Positions 1 to 8,571 of a stretch of 64,000 bases of DNA are shown piece by piece. Below the pieces are notes generated by a model. The model was given only the letters and a program-made list of their open reading frames with translations, did not search any database and had not been told where the DNA came from. The stretch lies in contig NZ_CP061769.1 in NCBI RefSeq assembly GCF_011420305.2, positions 788,501 through 852,500 on the forward strand, in the 5' to 3' direction. Position numbers and translations under genes: made by a program. Each line of letters starts with the position of its first letter. Position 1 is the first letter of the stretch. The DNA comes from Nocardioides ochotonae (GTDB taxonomy: Bacteria; Actinomycetota; Actinomycetes; Propionibacteriales; Nocardioidaceae).

Positions 1-670
1 CGCCCTCGACCTTCGCCTTGACCAGGGCCTCGACCGCCTCGGCGTAGTCGTCCTCGTAGTCGGCGGGGTCGAAGTCGCCGGCCAGCGTCTCGACGAGCAT
101 CGTGGCCATCTTGACCTCGGCGGGCTTGGCCTCGCCGCCGTTGACGTTGAAGTCGGGGGTGCGGACCTCGTCGGGCCACATCATCGTCTGCAGGACGATC
201 ACGTCGGCGCGCACCCGCAGCACCGCCACGGACGTGCGCTGGCGCAGCGCGACGGTCACCACCGCCATCCGGTCGGCCTCGAGCAGGGCCTGGCGCAGCA
301 GGGCGTACGGCTTCGCCCCCGACTTCTCCGGCTCCAGGTAGTAGGACTTCTCGAACAGCATCGGATCGATCTGCTCGCTCGGCACGAACTTCTCCACCGA
401 GATCTCCCGCGAGGAGGTCGAGGGCAGCTCGGCGAGATCGGCGTCGTCGAGGACGACCATCTCGCCGTCCTCGGTCTCGTAGCCCTTGGCGATGTCGGCG
501 TAGGGCACCTCCTCGCCGTCGATGGAGCAGGTCCGCTGGTAGCGGATCCGCCCGCCGTCCTTGGCATGGACCTGCCGGAACGACACGTCGTGGGACTCCG
601 TGGCGGCGTACAACTTCACCGGCACGCTGACCAGGCCGAAGGAGACCGCGCCCTTCCAGATCGCTCGCAT
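1..670 (-). CDS. ku: Ku protein (NHEJ DNA end-binding), 3' end outside window
   Basis: Bacterial Ku binds double-strand DNA ends as a homodimer and recruits LigD-type ligase and polymerase. The reading frame starts at an ATG at 670 with MRAIWKGAVSFGLVSVPVKL, the typical Ku opening, and continues with motifs such as FRQVHAKDGGRIRYQRTC and the segment EISVEKFVPSEQIDPMLFEK of the Ku core. About 223 codons are present and the frame runs off the left edge, so the C-terminal LigD-interacting tail is not visible. It points away from the ligase and polymerase genes at 4034-5880 and is separated from them by a three-gene operon on its own strand. Identity is secure from family-wide conservation; only completeness is unknown. 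Confidence 0.95.
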   Translation of the reverse strand, partial: MRAIWKGAVSFGLVSVPVKLYAATESHDVSFRQVHAKDGGRIRYQRTCSIDGEEVPYADIAKGYETEDGEMVVLDDADLAELPSTSSREISVEKFVPSEQIDPMLFEKSYYLEPEKSGAKPYALLRQALLEADRMAVVTVALRQRTSVAVLRVRADVIVLQTMMWPDEVRTPDFNVNGGEAKPAEVKMATMLVETLAGDFDPADYEDDYAEAVEALVKAKVEG

Positions 671-689
671 GCGTCCTCAGTATCCGCAC

Positions 690-1661
690 TCAGCCCGATC
701 GACGCATCCGCCACGCCTCGAACGCCTCGGCCGAGGTGCGCGAGGGGACGTAGCCGAAGACCTCCTTGAGGCGGCCGTTGGCCAGCACCGGGCGGTAGCG
801 CAGGAACCGCGTCTGCTCCGGGCCGTACGCCGTGAGCCCGAGGCGGCGCCCGACGGTGAGGGCGGCGCGGATCAGCGGCTCGGGCACGGCCAGCACCGGG
901 CGCCCGAGCCGCGCGGCGATCTCGTCGATGCTCAGCGCCCCGTCGCCGGCGACGTTGAAGATGCCGGTGACCGGGCCGGTGACGGCGCGCTCGATGATCG
1001 CCACGACGTCGGTGTCCCAGATGAACACGAAGGGCGAGTCCGAGCCGCGGATCTTCAGCAGCCGGCGCTTCTCGAAGAGCGCGGTGATCTGGTTGTCGAC
1101 GCGCTCGCCGAGGATCGTGCCGATGCGCAGCACCACCTGCTCGAGCTCGGGGTGGGTCTCGCGCAGGTCGGCGAGCATCTCCTCGACCTGGCGCTTGTGG
1201 TCGCTGTAGGCGAACTCCACGTTGCCGCGCACCGGGTCGTCCTCGGTGAGCCAGCCGCCGTGGGCCGCGCCGTTGTCGGGGTGGTAGCCGTACGCCGCGC
1301 CGCTGGAGGAGACCACGACGCGGCGTACCCCCGCGGCGAGGCAGGCGTCGAGCACGTGGCGCGCGCCGTCGACGTCCACGGCCCGCTCCCGCTCGCGCGA
1401 GGAGTCCTTGCCCGGGGTCACGATCGAGGCGAGGTGCACCACGACGTCGGGGGAGGCCTCCTTGACACCGGCGAGCACCCCGGCGCCGTCGGTCACGTCG
1501 AGGACCACGTGGTCGACGCCGGGGACCGGGGCGGCGGGCAGCCGCAGGTCGGCGCTGGTGACCCGGTGCCCGGCCTCGGCCAGGCCGCGCACGACCGAGG
1601 AGCCGAGGAAGCCGCTGCCGCCGGTGACCAGCACCGAGAGGGGAGTGGTCGGGGTGCTCAT
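690..1661 (-). CDS. NAD-dependent epimerase/dehydratase (extended SDR)
   Basis: The 323-residue protein begins MSTPTTPLSVLVTGGSGFLG, a Rossmann GxxGxxG nucleotide-binding motif at about residues 14-20. A YGYHPDN segment around residue 119 lies where SDR enzymes carry their catalytic Tyr, but no clean YxxxK is seen there; a second tyrosine with a basic follower occurs at AYSDHKRQ. The ATG at 1661 forms an ATGA overlap with the stop of the BASS transporter gene, so it is the last gene of an FMO / BASS / epimerase operon. A start further upstream would read through the transporter gene and is rejected. Substrate unknown; UDP-sugar or steroid-type substrates are both possible. Confidence 0.82.
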   Translation of the reverse strand: MSTPTTPLSVLVTGGSGFLGSSVVRGLAEAGHRVTSADLRLPAAPVPGVDHVVLDVTDGAGVLAGVKEASPDVVVHLASIVTPGKDSSRERERAVDVDGARHVLDACLAAGVRRVVVSSSGAAYGYHPDNGAAHGGWLTEDDPVRGNVEFAYSDHKRQVEEMLADLRETHPELEQVVLRIGTILGERVDNQITALFEKRRLLKIRGSDSPFVFIWDTDVVAIIERAVTGPVTGIFNVAGDGALSIDEIAARLGRPVLAVPEPLIRAALTVGRRLGLTAYGPEQTRFLRYRPVLANGRLKEVFGYVPSRTSAEAFEAWRMRRSG

Positions 1662-2605
1662 GCGGCCTCCAGCTCGCTCGTACGACGGGTGCTGCGGGTG
1701 CGCCACCACTGGGCGACGGCGAGCCCGGCGATGATGTCCCAGATGCCCCACCAGGCGGCGACCAGCGCCATCCCGCCGAGGCCGTCGAAGTAGGTGAACA
1801 CCAGCAGCAGCCCGAGCCCGGCGTTGCGGATGCCGACCTCGAAGGTCATCGCCTGGGTGCTGGGCAGTGGCAGCCGGGTGGCCCGGGCGATGCCGTAGCC
1901 CAGCAGCAGCGCGAGCGCGTCGTGGAGGAACACCGCGAGCAGCACGATGCCGATGTAGTCCACGAAGATGCCCCAGTTGTTGGTGACCCCGATGAGGATC
2001 ACGCCGCCGAGGGCGAGGAACGACAGCGGCCCGATGATCCGGTGCCCCACCGCGGCGACGCGCGGCCAGAGCCGGGCGATGGTGATGCCGGCGACGAACG
2101 GGACGCCGATCACGAACGAGATCTCGGTGAGCATGTCGAGCGCGGAGAGGTCGATGTCGCGCAGCAGCGCGTCGCCGGTGGGGTGCAGCGAGCCCCAGAA
2201 CGCCATGTTGATCGGCATCAGGAAGATCGCCAGCACGTTGCCGATCGCGGTCATCGACACCGACAGCGCGACGTCGCCGCCGGCGCGGTGGGTGAGGATG
2301 TTGGAGACGTTGCCGGGCGGGCAGCAGGCGACCAGGATCATGCCGAGCGCCACCGAGCCGCGCACGTCGAGCAGCAGCGTGAGCGCGAAGGTGAGGGCCG
2401 GCAGCAGCAGGAACTGCGCGACCACGCCGATCGCGATCACCACGGGCCGGCGTACGGCGGCCGCGAAGTCGGAGAGCCGGGTGTCCAGGGCGATGCCGAA
2501 GAGGATCGCGCCGATCACGATCTTCAGCGTCGTCAGCGACCCCTCCTCGAAGGCGATCCGGATGTTGTCCACGTCGGTGGCCAGCACCGTGAGGGTCGGG
2601 TTCAT
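1658..2605 (-). CDS. Bile acid:sodium symporter (BASS) family transporter
   Basis: The 315-residue integral membrane protein has about nine hydrophobic segments. Family features are the glycine- and proline-rich region VACCPPGNVSNILTHRAGGD near residues 90-110, which matches the sodium-binding crossover of BASS/ASBT proteins, and the C-terminal EVGIRNAGLGLLL segment. BASS proteins import organic anions such as bile acids, pantoate or keto acids with sodium. It sits between a flavin monooxygenase gene (ATGA overlap at its start) and an epimerase gene (ATGA overlap at its stop), which suggests uptake or release of a substrate or product of that pathway (inference). Confidence 0.88.
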   Translation of the reverse strand: MNPTLTVLATDVDNIRIAFEEGSLTTLKIVIGAILFGIALDTRLSDFAAAVRRPVVIAIGVVAQFLLLPALTFALTLLLDVRGSVALGMILVACCPPGNVSNILTHRAGGDVALSVSMTAIGNVLAIFLMPINMAFWGSLHPTGDALLRDIDLSALDMLTEISFVIGVPFVAGITIARLWPRVAAVGHRIIGPLSFLALGGVILIGVTNNWGIFVDYIGIVLLAVFLHDALALLLGYGIARATRLPLPSTQAMTFEVGIRNAGLGLLLVFTYFDGLGGMALVAAWWGIWDIIAGLAVAQWWRTRSTRRTSELEAA

Positions 2606-3918
2606 GCGCGCGCTCCCCATGACTCGACCAGCGACTCGGTCTCGGCGCGCACCGCGGAGCGGTAGGCGTCCTTGTTGACGTAGTAGGCCATCCGCTCCAG
2701 CCCGAGGTAGCGGTAGCCGCCGGACAGGTCGGGGCGCGGGCCGGCGGCCCGGGCGTCGAGCGCCGCCGCGGCCGCCGGGTCCTCGCGGCGCGCCCTCAGG
2801 TACGCCGCGACCAGCTCGGCCTGCTCGTAGCGGCCCTGCCAGCCGATGCCGGAGGCCTCGATCATGCCGAGCACGAACAGGTCGGGGTGGGCGGGGGAGA
2901 AGATGTTGAGGTAGAGGTCCGGCGCGGTGCCGGGCCCGGCCCAGCGCAGCAGCGCGGGGTCCAGGAACGGGTAGTGCAGCCGGTAGCCGGTCGCCAGCAC
3001 CACCAGGTCGTACGCCGCGCGCGAGCCGTCCTTGAAGCACACCCCGTCGCCGTCGAGGCGCGCCACGTCGGGGCGCACGGTGATGTCGCCGTGGCCGAGG
3101 TGGTGCAGCACCAGGGAGTTCACCACCGGGTGCGACTCATAGATCTTGTGGTCGGGGCGAGGGAGCCCGAAGCGCACCGGGTCGCCGGTGAACAGCTTGA
3201 GCAGCCGGGAGTCGATCGCCTGCTTGAGCCGCGGCGGCAGCGGGCGGCCCTGGTTGAGGGTGTCGGAGGGGCGGCCCAGGACGTACTTCGGGACGAAGTG
3301 GTAGCCGCGGCGCACCGAGAGGTCGACTGAGGCGGCGTGGTGCACCGCGTCCACGGCGATGTCGCAGCCGGAGTTGCCGGCGCCGATCACCAGCACCCGC
3401 TTGCCGGCGAAGACCTGGGCGCGCTTGTAGGCGCTGGTGTGCAGCAGCTCGCCGTCGAAGCTGCCGGGCAGGGTCGGGACGTTCGGCTCGCTGAGGGTGC
3501 CGTTGGCGACCAGCACGCCGGCGTGGTGGACCTCCCGCTCGCCCTCGGGGCCGGTGCTGGTGACCACCAGGCCGCCGTCGGGGTGCGGGGTGACGGCGGT
3601 GACCTCGGTGTGGAAGCGGAAGCCGCGGGTGAGGTCGAAGTGGTCGGCGAAGTCGCGGAAGTAGGCGAGCAGCTCGCGGTGCGAGGGGTAGTCGGCCACC
3701 TCGGCGCGCATCGGGAACTCGCGGAACTCGGTGGTGCGCTTGGAGGAGATCAGGTGCGCGGACTCATAGACCGTGCTGCGCGGGGCGTCGATGTCCCACA
3801 GCCCGCCGACGCCCGGGCCGAGCTCGTAGCCCTCCCACGCCAGCCCCTGGCGCTGCAGGTTGCGCGCGCCGGCCAGGCCGCTGGGTCCGGCGCCGATCAC
3901 GGCGTAGGTCTGCTCCAC
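2602..3918 (-). CDS. Flavin-containing monooxygenase (class B)
   Basis: FAD- and NADPH-dependent oxygenase of 438 residues. FAD motif GAGPSGLAG lies at residues 8-16, the NADPH Rossmann motif GAGNSGCDIA is near residue 176, and the FMO fingerprint FxGxxxHxxxY is present as FDGELLHTSAY just before it. A C-terminal ATGYR motif is also visible. These mark the FMO/Baeyer-Villiger superfamily, which oxidises N, S or carbonyl groups of organic substrates. It is the first gene of the FMO / BASS / epimerase operon and is preceded by a palindromic motif at 3963-3980 shared with the organosulfur-type operon at 35-40 kb. The exact substrate cannot be read from sequence. Confidence 0.9.
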   Translation of the reverse strand: MEQTYAVIGAGPSGLAGARNLQRQGLAWEGYELGPGVGGLWDIDAPRSTVYESAHLISSKRTTEFREFPMRAEVADYPSHRELLAYFRDFADHFDLTRGFRFHTEVTAVTPHPDGGLVVTSTGPEGEREVHHAGVLVANGTLSEPNVPTLPGSFDGELLHTSAYKRAQVFAGKRVLVIGAGNSGCDIAVDAVHHAASVDLSVRRGYHFVPKYVLGRPSDTLNQGRPLPPRLKQAIDSRLLKLFTGDPVRFGLPRPDHKIYESHPVVNSLVLHHLGHGDITVRPDVARLDGDGVCFKDGSRAAYDLVVLATGYRLHYPFLDPALLRWAGPGTAPDLYLNIFSPAHPDLFVLGMIEASGIGWQGRYEQAELVAAYLRARREDPAAAAALDARAAGPRPDLSGGYRYLGLERMAYYVNKDAYRSAVRAETESLVESWGARA

Positions 3919-3962
3919 GTGTCCCCCTTCGAGAGTGCCCGGGTGGGCCGGATCATTCTCAT

Positions 3963-3980
3963 CTAAGTCAGTCGATTTAG
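3963..3980. promoter_or_regulatory. Candidate operator CTAAGTCAGTCGATTTAG
   Basis: An AT-rich, imperfectly palindromic 18-mer lies 45 bp upstream of the FMO start in otherwise GC-rich DNA. Its reverse complement, CTAAATCGACTGACTTAG, matches TAAAGTCAACTGAATTAG at 40147-40164, upstream of the organosulfur-type operon, at 12 of 18 positions including an unbroken ACTGA core. Position and symmetry suggest a transcription factor site; the regulator is not identifiable. Confidence 0.5.
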
Positions 3981-4033
3981 GGCAATTCGCGACGCGGGCT
4001 CAGGGTGCTGGGGCGATACGTCAAGATGACCGC

Positions 4034-4972
4034 ATGCGCCCGATGCTCGCCACGAAGACCGACCGGGTCCCGACCGGGGACGCATGGTCGCACGAGGTGA
4101 AGTGGGACGGGGTGCGAATCCTGGCCGATCTCGGGAGTGGTGCGGACGGGCCGCGGCTGACCAGCCGCAACGACAACGACGTCACCATCGCCTGGCCCGA
4201 CGTCGTGGGCAACGGTCCGGAGGCGGGGCGGGACCTGCTCGTGGACGGCGAGATCATCGCCCTCAACGAGCAGGGGCTGCCGGACTTCCGGGTGCTCCAG
4301 GACCGCATGCACGTGCGCCGCGCGACCAGCGCCGCGCGCTTGGCCACCAGCATCCCGGCGACCTTCATGGTCTTCGACCTGCTCCGCCTCGACGGCCGCG
4401 AGCTCGTCGACGAGCCGCTCGAGCGGCGCCGCGAGCTGCTCGCCGGGCTCGCCGAGGCGGGCGACCTCGGCTCCTGGCAGGCGCCCGCGTCGTACGACGA
4501 CGGCGCGATGCTCCACGAGGCGACGCTCGCCCAGGGCCTCGAGGGCGTGGTGAGCAAGCGCCGCGACTCCCGCTACGTCTTCGGCCAGCGCAGCCCGCAC
4601 TGGCGCAAGCTGGCTCACCGCCACCGGCACTCCTACGTGGTCGGCGGCTGGCGCCCGCAGGAGGGCACCAGCGACCGGCTCGCCGCGCTCCTGGTGGGGG
4701 AGCCGAGCGAGGAGGGGCTGCTCTATCGGGGCCGGGTCGGCAGCGGCATCGGGGCCAAGGTGGGCCGCCAGCTCGCCGAGTTGCTCGCCGGGCACGCCCG
4801 CACCGACAGCCCCTTCGACGACGAGGTGCCGCGCATCGACGCCCGCGGCACCGTCTGGGTCGACCCGGTGCTCGTCGTCGACGTCGACACCCACCACACC
4901 TCGCGTGCCCAGCGGCTGCGCCAGCCGTCGTACCAAGGGGTGCGCAGTGACCTGTCCCCGGAGGACCTGTGA
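4034..4972 (+). CDS. ATP-dependent DNA ligase (LigD ligase-domain type)
   Basis: The 312-residue protein has the adenylation motif EVKWDGVR (catalytic Lys at about residue 23), motif III around residues 107-120 (TFMVFDLLRLDG), motif IV GLEGVVSKR, and motif V region WRKLAHR. An OB-fold C-terminal part follows (VGGWRPQEG, YRGRVGSG). This is the size and content of a LigD ligase module without polymerase or nuclease domains. It is translationally coupled to the polymerase gene by a GTGA overlap at 4969-4972 and acts with Ku in end joining. The ATG at 4034 is chosen because MRPMLATK is the usual family start; an upstream in-frame start at 3935 would add non-conserved residues. Confidence 0.92.
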   Translation: MRPMLATKTDRVPTGDAWSHEVKWDGVRILADLGSGADGPRLTSRNDNDVTIAWPDVVGNGPEAGRDLLVDGEIIALNEQGLPDFRVLQDRMHVRRATSAARLATSIPATFMVFDLLRLDGRELVDEPLERRRELLAGLAEAGDLGSWQAPASYDDGAMLHEATLAQGLEGVVSKRRDSRYVFGQRSPHWRKLAHRHRHSYVVGGWRPQEGTSDRLAALLVGEPSEEGLLYRGRVGSGIGAKVGRQLAELLAGHARTDSPFDDEVPRIDARGTVWVDPVLVVDVDTHHTSRAQRLRQPSYQGVRSDLSPEDL

Positions 4973-5880
4973 GCCCCGCACGCGACCGGCAGGAGGTGCG
5001 CGTCGAGGTCGACGGGCGCACGCTGACCATCAGCAGCCTCGACAAGGTGCTCTACCCGCGCACCGGCACCACCAAGGGGGAGGTGCTGCACTACTACGCC
5101 CAGATCGCGCCGGTGCTCTTGCCGCACCTCGCCGACCGCGCGGTCACCCGGATCCGGTGGCCGCACGGCGTGCAGGACGGCAGCTTCTTCGAGAAGAACA
5201 CCCCGCCCGGCACCCCGTCGTGGGTGCGCACCGTCAAGGTGCCGACCACCGGCTCGCGCGGCAGCTCGCGACACGGCGACACGCTCGTCTTCCCGGTCGC
5301 GGGCGACCTGGCCACGCTCACCTGGCTGGTCAACCTGGCCGCGCTGGAGCTGCACGTGCACCAGTGGAGGGTCGGGCGCAACGGGCGCCCGCGCAACGCC
5401 GACCGCCTCGTCATCGACCTCGACCCCGGCGAGCCGGCCGGGCTGCACGAGTGCTGCCAGGTCGCGCTGCTGGTGCGCGAGCACCTCGAGGACCGGGGGC
5501 TGGAGGGTCGGCCGGTCACCAGCGGCAGCAAGGGCCTGCACCTGTACGCCGACCTGCCGCGCCGGCTGCCCTCGGAGGACGCCACCGCGCTGGCCAAGGA
5601 GATCGCCGAGGAGCTCCAGCGCGCCCACCCCGACCGGGTGACCGCGACGATGACCAAGTCGCGCCGTGGCGGCAAGGTGTTCCTCGACTGGTCGCAGAAC
5701 GCCGGCTCCAAGACCACCATCTCGCCGTACTCGCTGCGCGGGAAGGAGCGGCCGACGGTGGCGACGCCGGTGACCTGGGAGGAGGTCGAGGCCGGCGCCG
5801 AGGACCCCGAGGGCCTGGGCCAGTTCCTGTTCGGCGAGGTGCTCGAGCGGGTCGCGGAGCACGGCGACCTGTTCGGCTGA
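4969..5880 (+). CDS. LigD-type NHEJ DNA polymerase (AEP primase-polymerase)
   Basis: The 303-residue protein is a stand-alone polymerase module of LigD: archaeo-eukaryotic primase fold. Visible motifs are the N-terminal LDKVLYP, FFEKNTP, the catalytic metal-binding DLDPGE near residue 148, a conserved SGSKGLHLY near residue 187, and the C-terminal SRRGGKVFLDWSQN and SPYSLR segments. It fills gaps with ribonucleotides or deoxynucleotides during Ku-dependent repair. It starts with GTG overlapping the ligase stop. The 3'-phosphoesterase domain found in mycobacterial LigD is not encoded here, so the functions are split over at least two proteins. Confidence 0.92.
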   Translation: MSPARDRQEVRVEVDGRTLTISSLDKVLYPRTGTTKGEVLHYYAQIAPVLLPHLADRAVTRIRWPHGVQDGSFFEKNTPPGTPSWVRTVKVPTTGSRGSSRHGDTLVFPVAGDLATLTWLVNLAALELHVHQWRVGRNGRPRNADRLVIDLDPGEPAGLHECCQVALLVREHLEDRGLEGRPVTSGSKGLHLYADLPRRLPSEDATALAKEIAEELQRAHPDRVTATMTKSRRGGKVFLDWSQNAGSKTTISPYSLRGKERPTVATPVTWEEVEAGAEDPEGLGQFLFGEVLERVAEHGDLFG

Positions 5881-5903
5881 CCTGTCGATCCGAGGCGCGA
5901 CGG

Positions 5904-5927
5904 GCCGGCCGCCGCGCGGCGGCCGGC
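5904..5927. terminator. 24-bp perfect GC palindrome after the ligase/polymerase operon
   Basis: A perfect self-complementary 24-mer of only G and C starts 24 bp after the polymerase stop. It can form a 12-bp hairpin with minimal loop, or a cruciform. No T-run follows, which is common for actinobacterial terminators. A terminator role is inferred from position. Confidence 0.5.
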
Positions 5928-6035
5928 GATGTTACCGCCCCGTAGGGGACGCGTGGTGTCGGCGTGGGGCGCAGGAGAGAGGGGCGCTCCTAGCGTGGGC
6001 ACGCCACGCAGCCACCGACCCGGAAGGACCGCCCG

Positions 6036-6536
6036 ATGGCGCCGACGTCCCGCAGGAGCAGCTCCTCGCGACGGGTGCTGGTGGTCGCCGCGGCGCTGGG
6101 TGGGGCGGCGCTGGTGGTCCTCGGCCTCGGCGGGCCGGGCGTGACGGTCGGGGCCGCCGACGGGGTGCGCCTGGAGCCGGTCGCCGACACCCGACACGCG
6201 ACGCTGGTGGTGAGCGAGCTGGAGCCGGGGGAGCAGGTCACCCGCGACCTGACCATCGCCAACGACACCTCGCAGCCAGCGCGGCTGACCCTCGTCGAGC
6301 ACGGCGAGGAGACGCCCTTCGGCGCGGAGCCGCTCGAGGTCTCGATCTCCCAGGACGGGCGTCAGGTGTACGCCGGCCCGCTCGGGGGTCTCGGTGACTA
6401 CGCCCAGGACCTCGGGCTGCTGCCGGGCGGGGGCGACACCACCCTCACCTTCACCGTGGCCCGCGACCACGCGGCGGGGGAGGGGCCGACCGAGGACGTG
6501 GAGATCGCCTACACGTGGGCGACGAGTCCGGCCTGA
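6036..6536 (+). CDS. Secreted protein of unknown function with Ig-like fold features
   Basis: The 166-residue protein starts with an Arg/Ser-rich N-region, then a hydrophobic core (VLVVAAALGGAALVVLGLGG) typical of a signal peptide. The mature part is short and beta-rich, with ELEPGEQVTRDLTIANDTSQPARLTL, a pattern seen in secreted proteins with a CARDB/TasA-like beta sandwich where an N-terminal strand carries a fixed loop. No catalytic motif or C-terminal anchor is seen. It is followed by a response regulator gene after 48 bp. Function unknown. Confidence 0.72.
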   Translation: MAPTSRRSSSSRRVLVVAAALGGAALVVLGLGGPGVTVGAADGVRLEPVADTRHATLVVSELEPGEQVTRDLTIANDTSQPARLTLVEHGEETPFGAEPLEVSISQDGRQVYAGPLGGLGDYAQDLGLLPGGGDTTLTFTVARDHAAGEGPTEDVEIAYTWATSPA

Positions 6537-6584
6537 GTCTGCAACATCGAGTTTCCGGGGGACGCCGGGCCCTATGCTTCGGCC

Positions 6585-7280
6585 ATGGCCCCGCGCGTTC
6601 TCGTCGTCGAAGACGAAGAGGACATCGCCTATCCGCTCGTCCGCACGCTCGAGCGTGAGGGGTACGTCGTGGAGTGGGTCGACACCGGTCTCCGGGCGCT
6701 GGAGATCCTGGCCTCCGATCCCTCCGACGTGCTGCTGCTCGACCTCGGCCTGCCCGACCTCGACGGGCTCGAGGTCTGCCGCAAGTCCCGCGAGGCGGGG
6801 TACCTCGGGGCGATCCTGATCCTCACCGCCCGGGCCAGCGAGATGGACCGCGTGGTCGGGCTCGACTACGGCGCCGACGACTACCTCGCCAAGCCGTTCG
6901 CCCTGGCCGAGCTGCACGCCCGCATCCGGGCGCTGCTGCGCCGTACCGCCGGCACCGGCTTCGGGACCGAGGACAGCGGGCAGGGCGCGCTGCGCGTGGA
7001 CGTCGCGGCCCGGCGGGTCTACGCCGGCACCGAGGAGGTGGCGCTGACCGGCAAGGAGTTCGACGTCTTGTCGATCCTGGCCGCCAACCGCGACAAGGTG
7101 GTCTCCCGCGGCCGGCTGATGGCCGACGTGTGGGACGAGAACTGGTACGGCTCGACCAAGACCCTCGACGTCACGATCGGCCGGCTGCGCCAGAAGCTCG
7201 AGAGCGTCGGCGTCACCGACAAGGTGGTCGCGGTCCGCGGCGTCGGCTTCCGCCTCGAGGGCGCGCGCCCGCCGCTCTGA
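6585..7280 (+). CDS. OmpR/PhoB-family response regulator
   Basis: The 231-residue protein has a receiver domain (residues 1-118) with acidic pair E9/D10, phosphoacceptor D53 in LLLDLGLPD, the switch Thr in ILTAR and conserved Lys in AKPF. A winged-helix DNA-binding domain follows (about residues 130-228), including TGKEFDVLSILAANRDKVVSRGRL and TLDVTIGRLRQKLE. No histidine kinase gene lies on either side, so it is an orphan in this window. Its targets cannot be read from the sequence. Confidence 0.95.
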   Translation: MAPRVLVVEDEEDIAYPLVRTLEREGYVVEWVDTGLRALEILASDPSDVLLLDLGLPDLDGLEVCRKSREAGYLGAILILTARASEMDRVVGLDYGADDYLAKPFALAELHARIRALLRRTAGTGFGTEDSGQGALRVDVAARRVYAGTEEVALTGKEFDVLSILAANRDKVVSRGRLMADVWDENWYGSTKTLDVTIGRLRQKLESVGVTDKVVAVRGVGFRLEGARPPL

Positions 7281-7320
7281 GCCGTTCCCCTGCCGCCCGA
7301 GCTGCTCTAGGTTGGCCGGC

Positions 7321-8259
7321 ATGGCTGGCCCGACCGAGACGAGCGGCGGCATCCGGATCCGCGGCACCCGCTTCGGCGGCGTCGCGCGCACGCACTGGCG
7401 CCGTACCAACGACGCGATGGACCCCGAGACGCAGTACGTCGAGATCTATCGCAACGTCGCGATGCAGGAGTTCCCCTGGGACATGAACCAGGCGCTGAGC
7501 TTCGCGCTGTTCCGCACCTACGCGGTGCCCGGGATCGGCCGGCTGCTCGACCGCACCGGGGAGTTCACGGGCAACACCCAGAAGCGCTACGACGACACGG
7601 CGCTGCTGCTCGAGGTGCCGTTCGGCCGCGGCTTCGAGGACCCCGAGGCGCGCGCGGCGATCCGGCGGATCAACCAGATGCACCGCTCCTACGACATCCC
7701 CGACCACGAGATGCGCTACGTGCTCAGCACCTTCGTGGTGGTCCCGAAGCGCTGGCTCGACGACTACGGCAAGCGGCCGCTGAGCGACGTGGAGCTGCGC
7801 GCGTCGGTGAACTACTACCGCGAGCTCGGCCGGCACCTGGCGATCCCCGACATCCCGGACAGCTACGACGGGTTCGCGCGCCTGATGGACACCTACGAGG
7901 CCGAGCACTTCGCCTTCGACGAGGGCGGGCGCCGCGTCGCCGACGCCACGCTCGCGCTGCTGCTCACCTTCCACCCCTCGGTCGCCTCCCGGGCGGTCGA
8001 GGTGTTCAGCCGCTCGCTGATGGACCAGCCGCTGCGCGAGGCGTTCGGCTACGACGCCCCCGCGCCCCGGGTCGAGGCGCTCTCGCGCGGCCTGCTGCGC
8101 GCCCGCGGCGTACTCCTGCGGGCGTTCCCGGTGCGCCGCGACCCCAAGCGGATCGCCGACCTGCCCTGGATCCGCAGCTACCCCGACGGCTTCCGCGTCG
8201 CCGACCTCGGCACCTTCCCCGCCCAGACCCCCACCCCAGGCTGCCCCGTCCCGCACTGA
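7321..8259 (+). CDS. Oxygenase MpaB family protein (DUF2236)
   Basis: The 312-residue protein matches the MpaB/latex-clearing-protein-like DUF2236 family: N-terminal REPEAT-free region with THWRRTNDAMDPETQY, a heme-environment-like helix bundle, MHRSYDIPDHEMRYVLSTF and the YEAEHFAFDEGGRRVAD segment. Members are heme-b oxygenases or of unknown activity. The conserved histidines in MHRSY, DHEMRY and AEHF are candidates for heme ligation. ATG at 7321 is preferred over a TTG nine bases upstream. A 126-nt gap before the c-di-AMP riboswitch separates it from the next gene. Confidence 0.8.
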   Translation: MAGPTETSGGIRIRGTRFGGVARTHWRRTNDAMDPETQYVEIYRNVAMQEFPWDMNQALSFALFRTYAVPGIGRLLDRTGEFTGNTQKRYDDTALLLEVPFGRGFEDPEARAAIRRINQMHRSYDIPDHEMRYVLSTFVVVPKRWLDDYGKRPLSDVELRASVNYYRELGRHLAIPDIPDSYDGFARLMDTYEAEHFAFDEGGRRVADATLALLLTFHPSVASRAVEVFSRSLMDQPLREAFGYDAPAPRVEALSRGLLRARGVLLRAFPVRRDPKRIADLPWIRSYPDGFRVADLGTFPAQTPTPGCPVPH

Positions 8260-8383
8260 CCCCCTCGCCGAGCCGGCCCTCGTGGTTGCGTGAGTCGGGG
8301 CTGGTGGTTGCGCTGAACTGGACCTCGCCCCCCGTCGGACGTACCGTCGATGCCTTGACCTGAGCCCAGGTCGCCGACGCAGC

Positions 8384-8563
8384 GGTACGCCGAGTCCTGC
8401 CCGCCGCCTGCGCCGGAAGTCGGACGGTGCGCGCGCCGCCGGGGCAGGAGTGGGGGACCCACCTCTCCACGCGGTCCACGGACCGCTCGGGGCGAAGCCA
8501 CCCGCGGGTGGCCGGGCACCTTCCAAGCCCGAGCCCGACAGCTCACCTCACAGGCGTGGGAAG
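8384..8563 (+). promoter_or_regulatory. Cyclic di-AMP riboswitch (ydaO/yuaA leader)
   Basis: The leader directly before the NlpC/P60 gene carries the conserved elements of the ydaO class: CGCCGAGTCCTGCCCG near the 5' end, a GGCAGGAGTGGGGGACCCAC block, GGGGCGAAGCC in the middle, and the 3' block with ACCTTCCAAGCCCGAGCCCG, GACAGCTCACCTCACAGGCG and the closing GGGAAGG. Known actinobacterial examples sit upstream of cell-wall hydrolases (RpfA/NlpC type) and turn expression off when c-di-AMP is high. Boundaries are approximate. Confidence 0.88.
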
Positions 8564-8571
8564 GACAGCCC

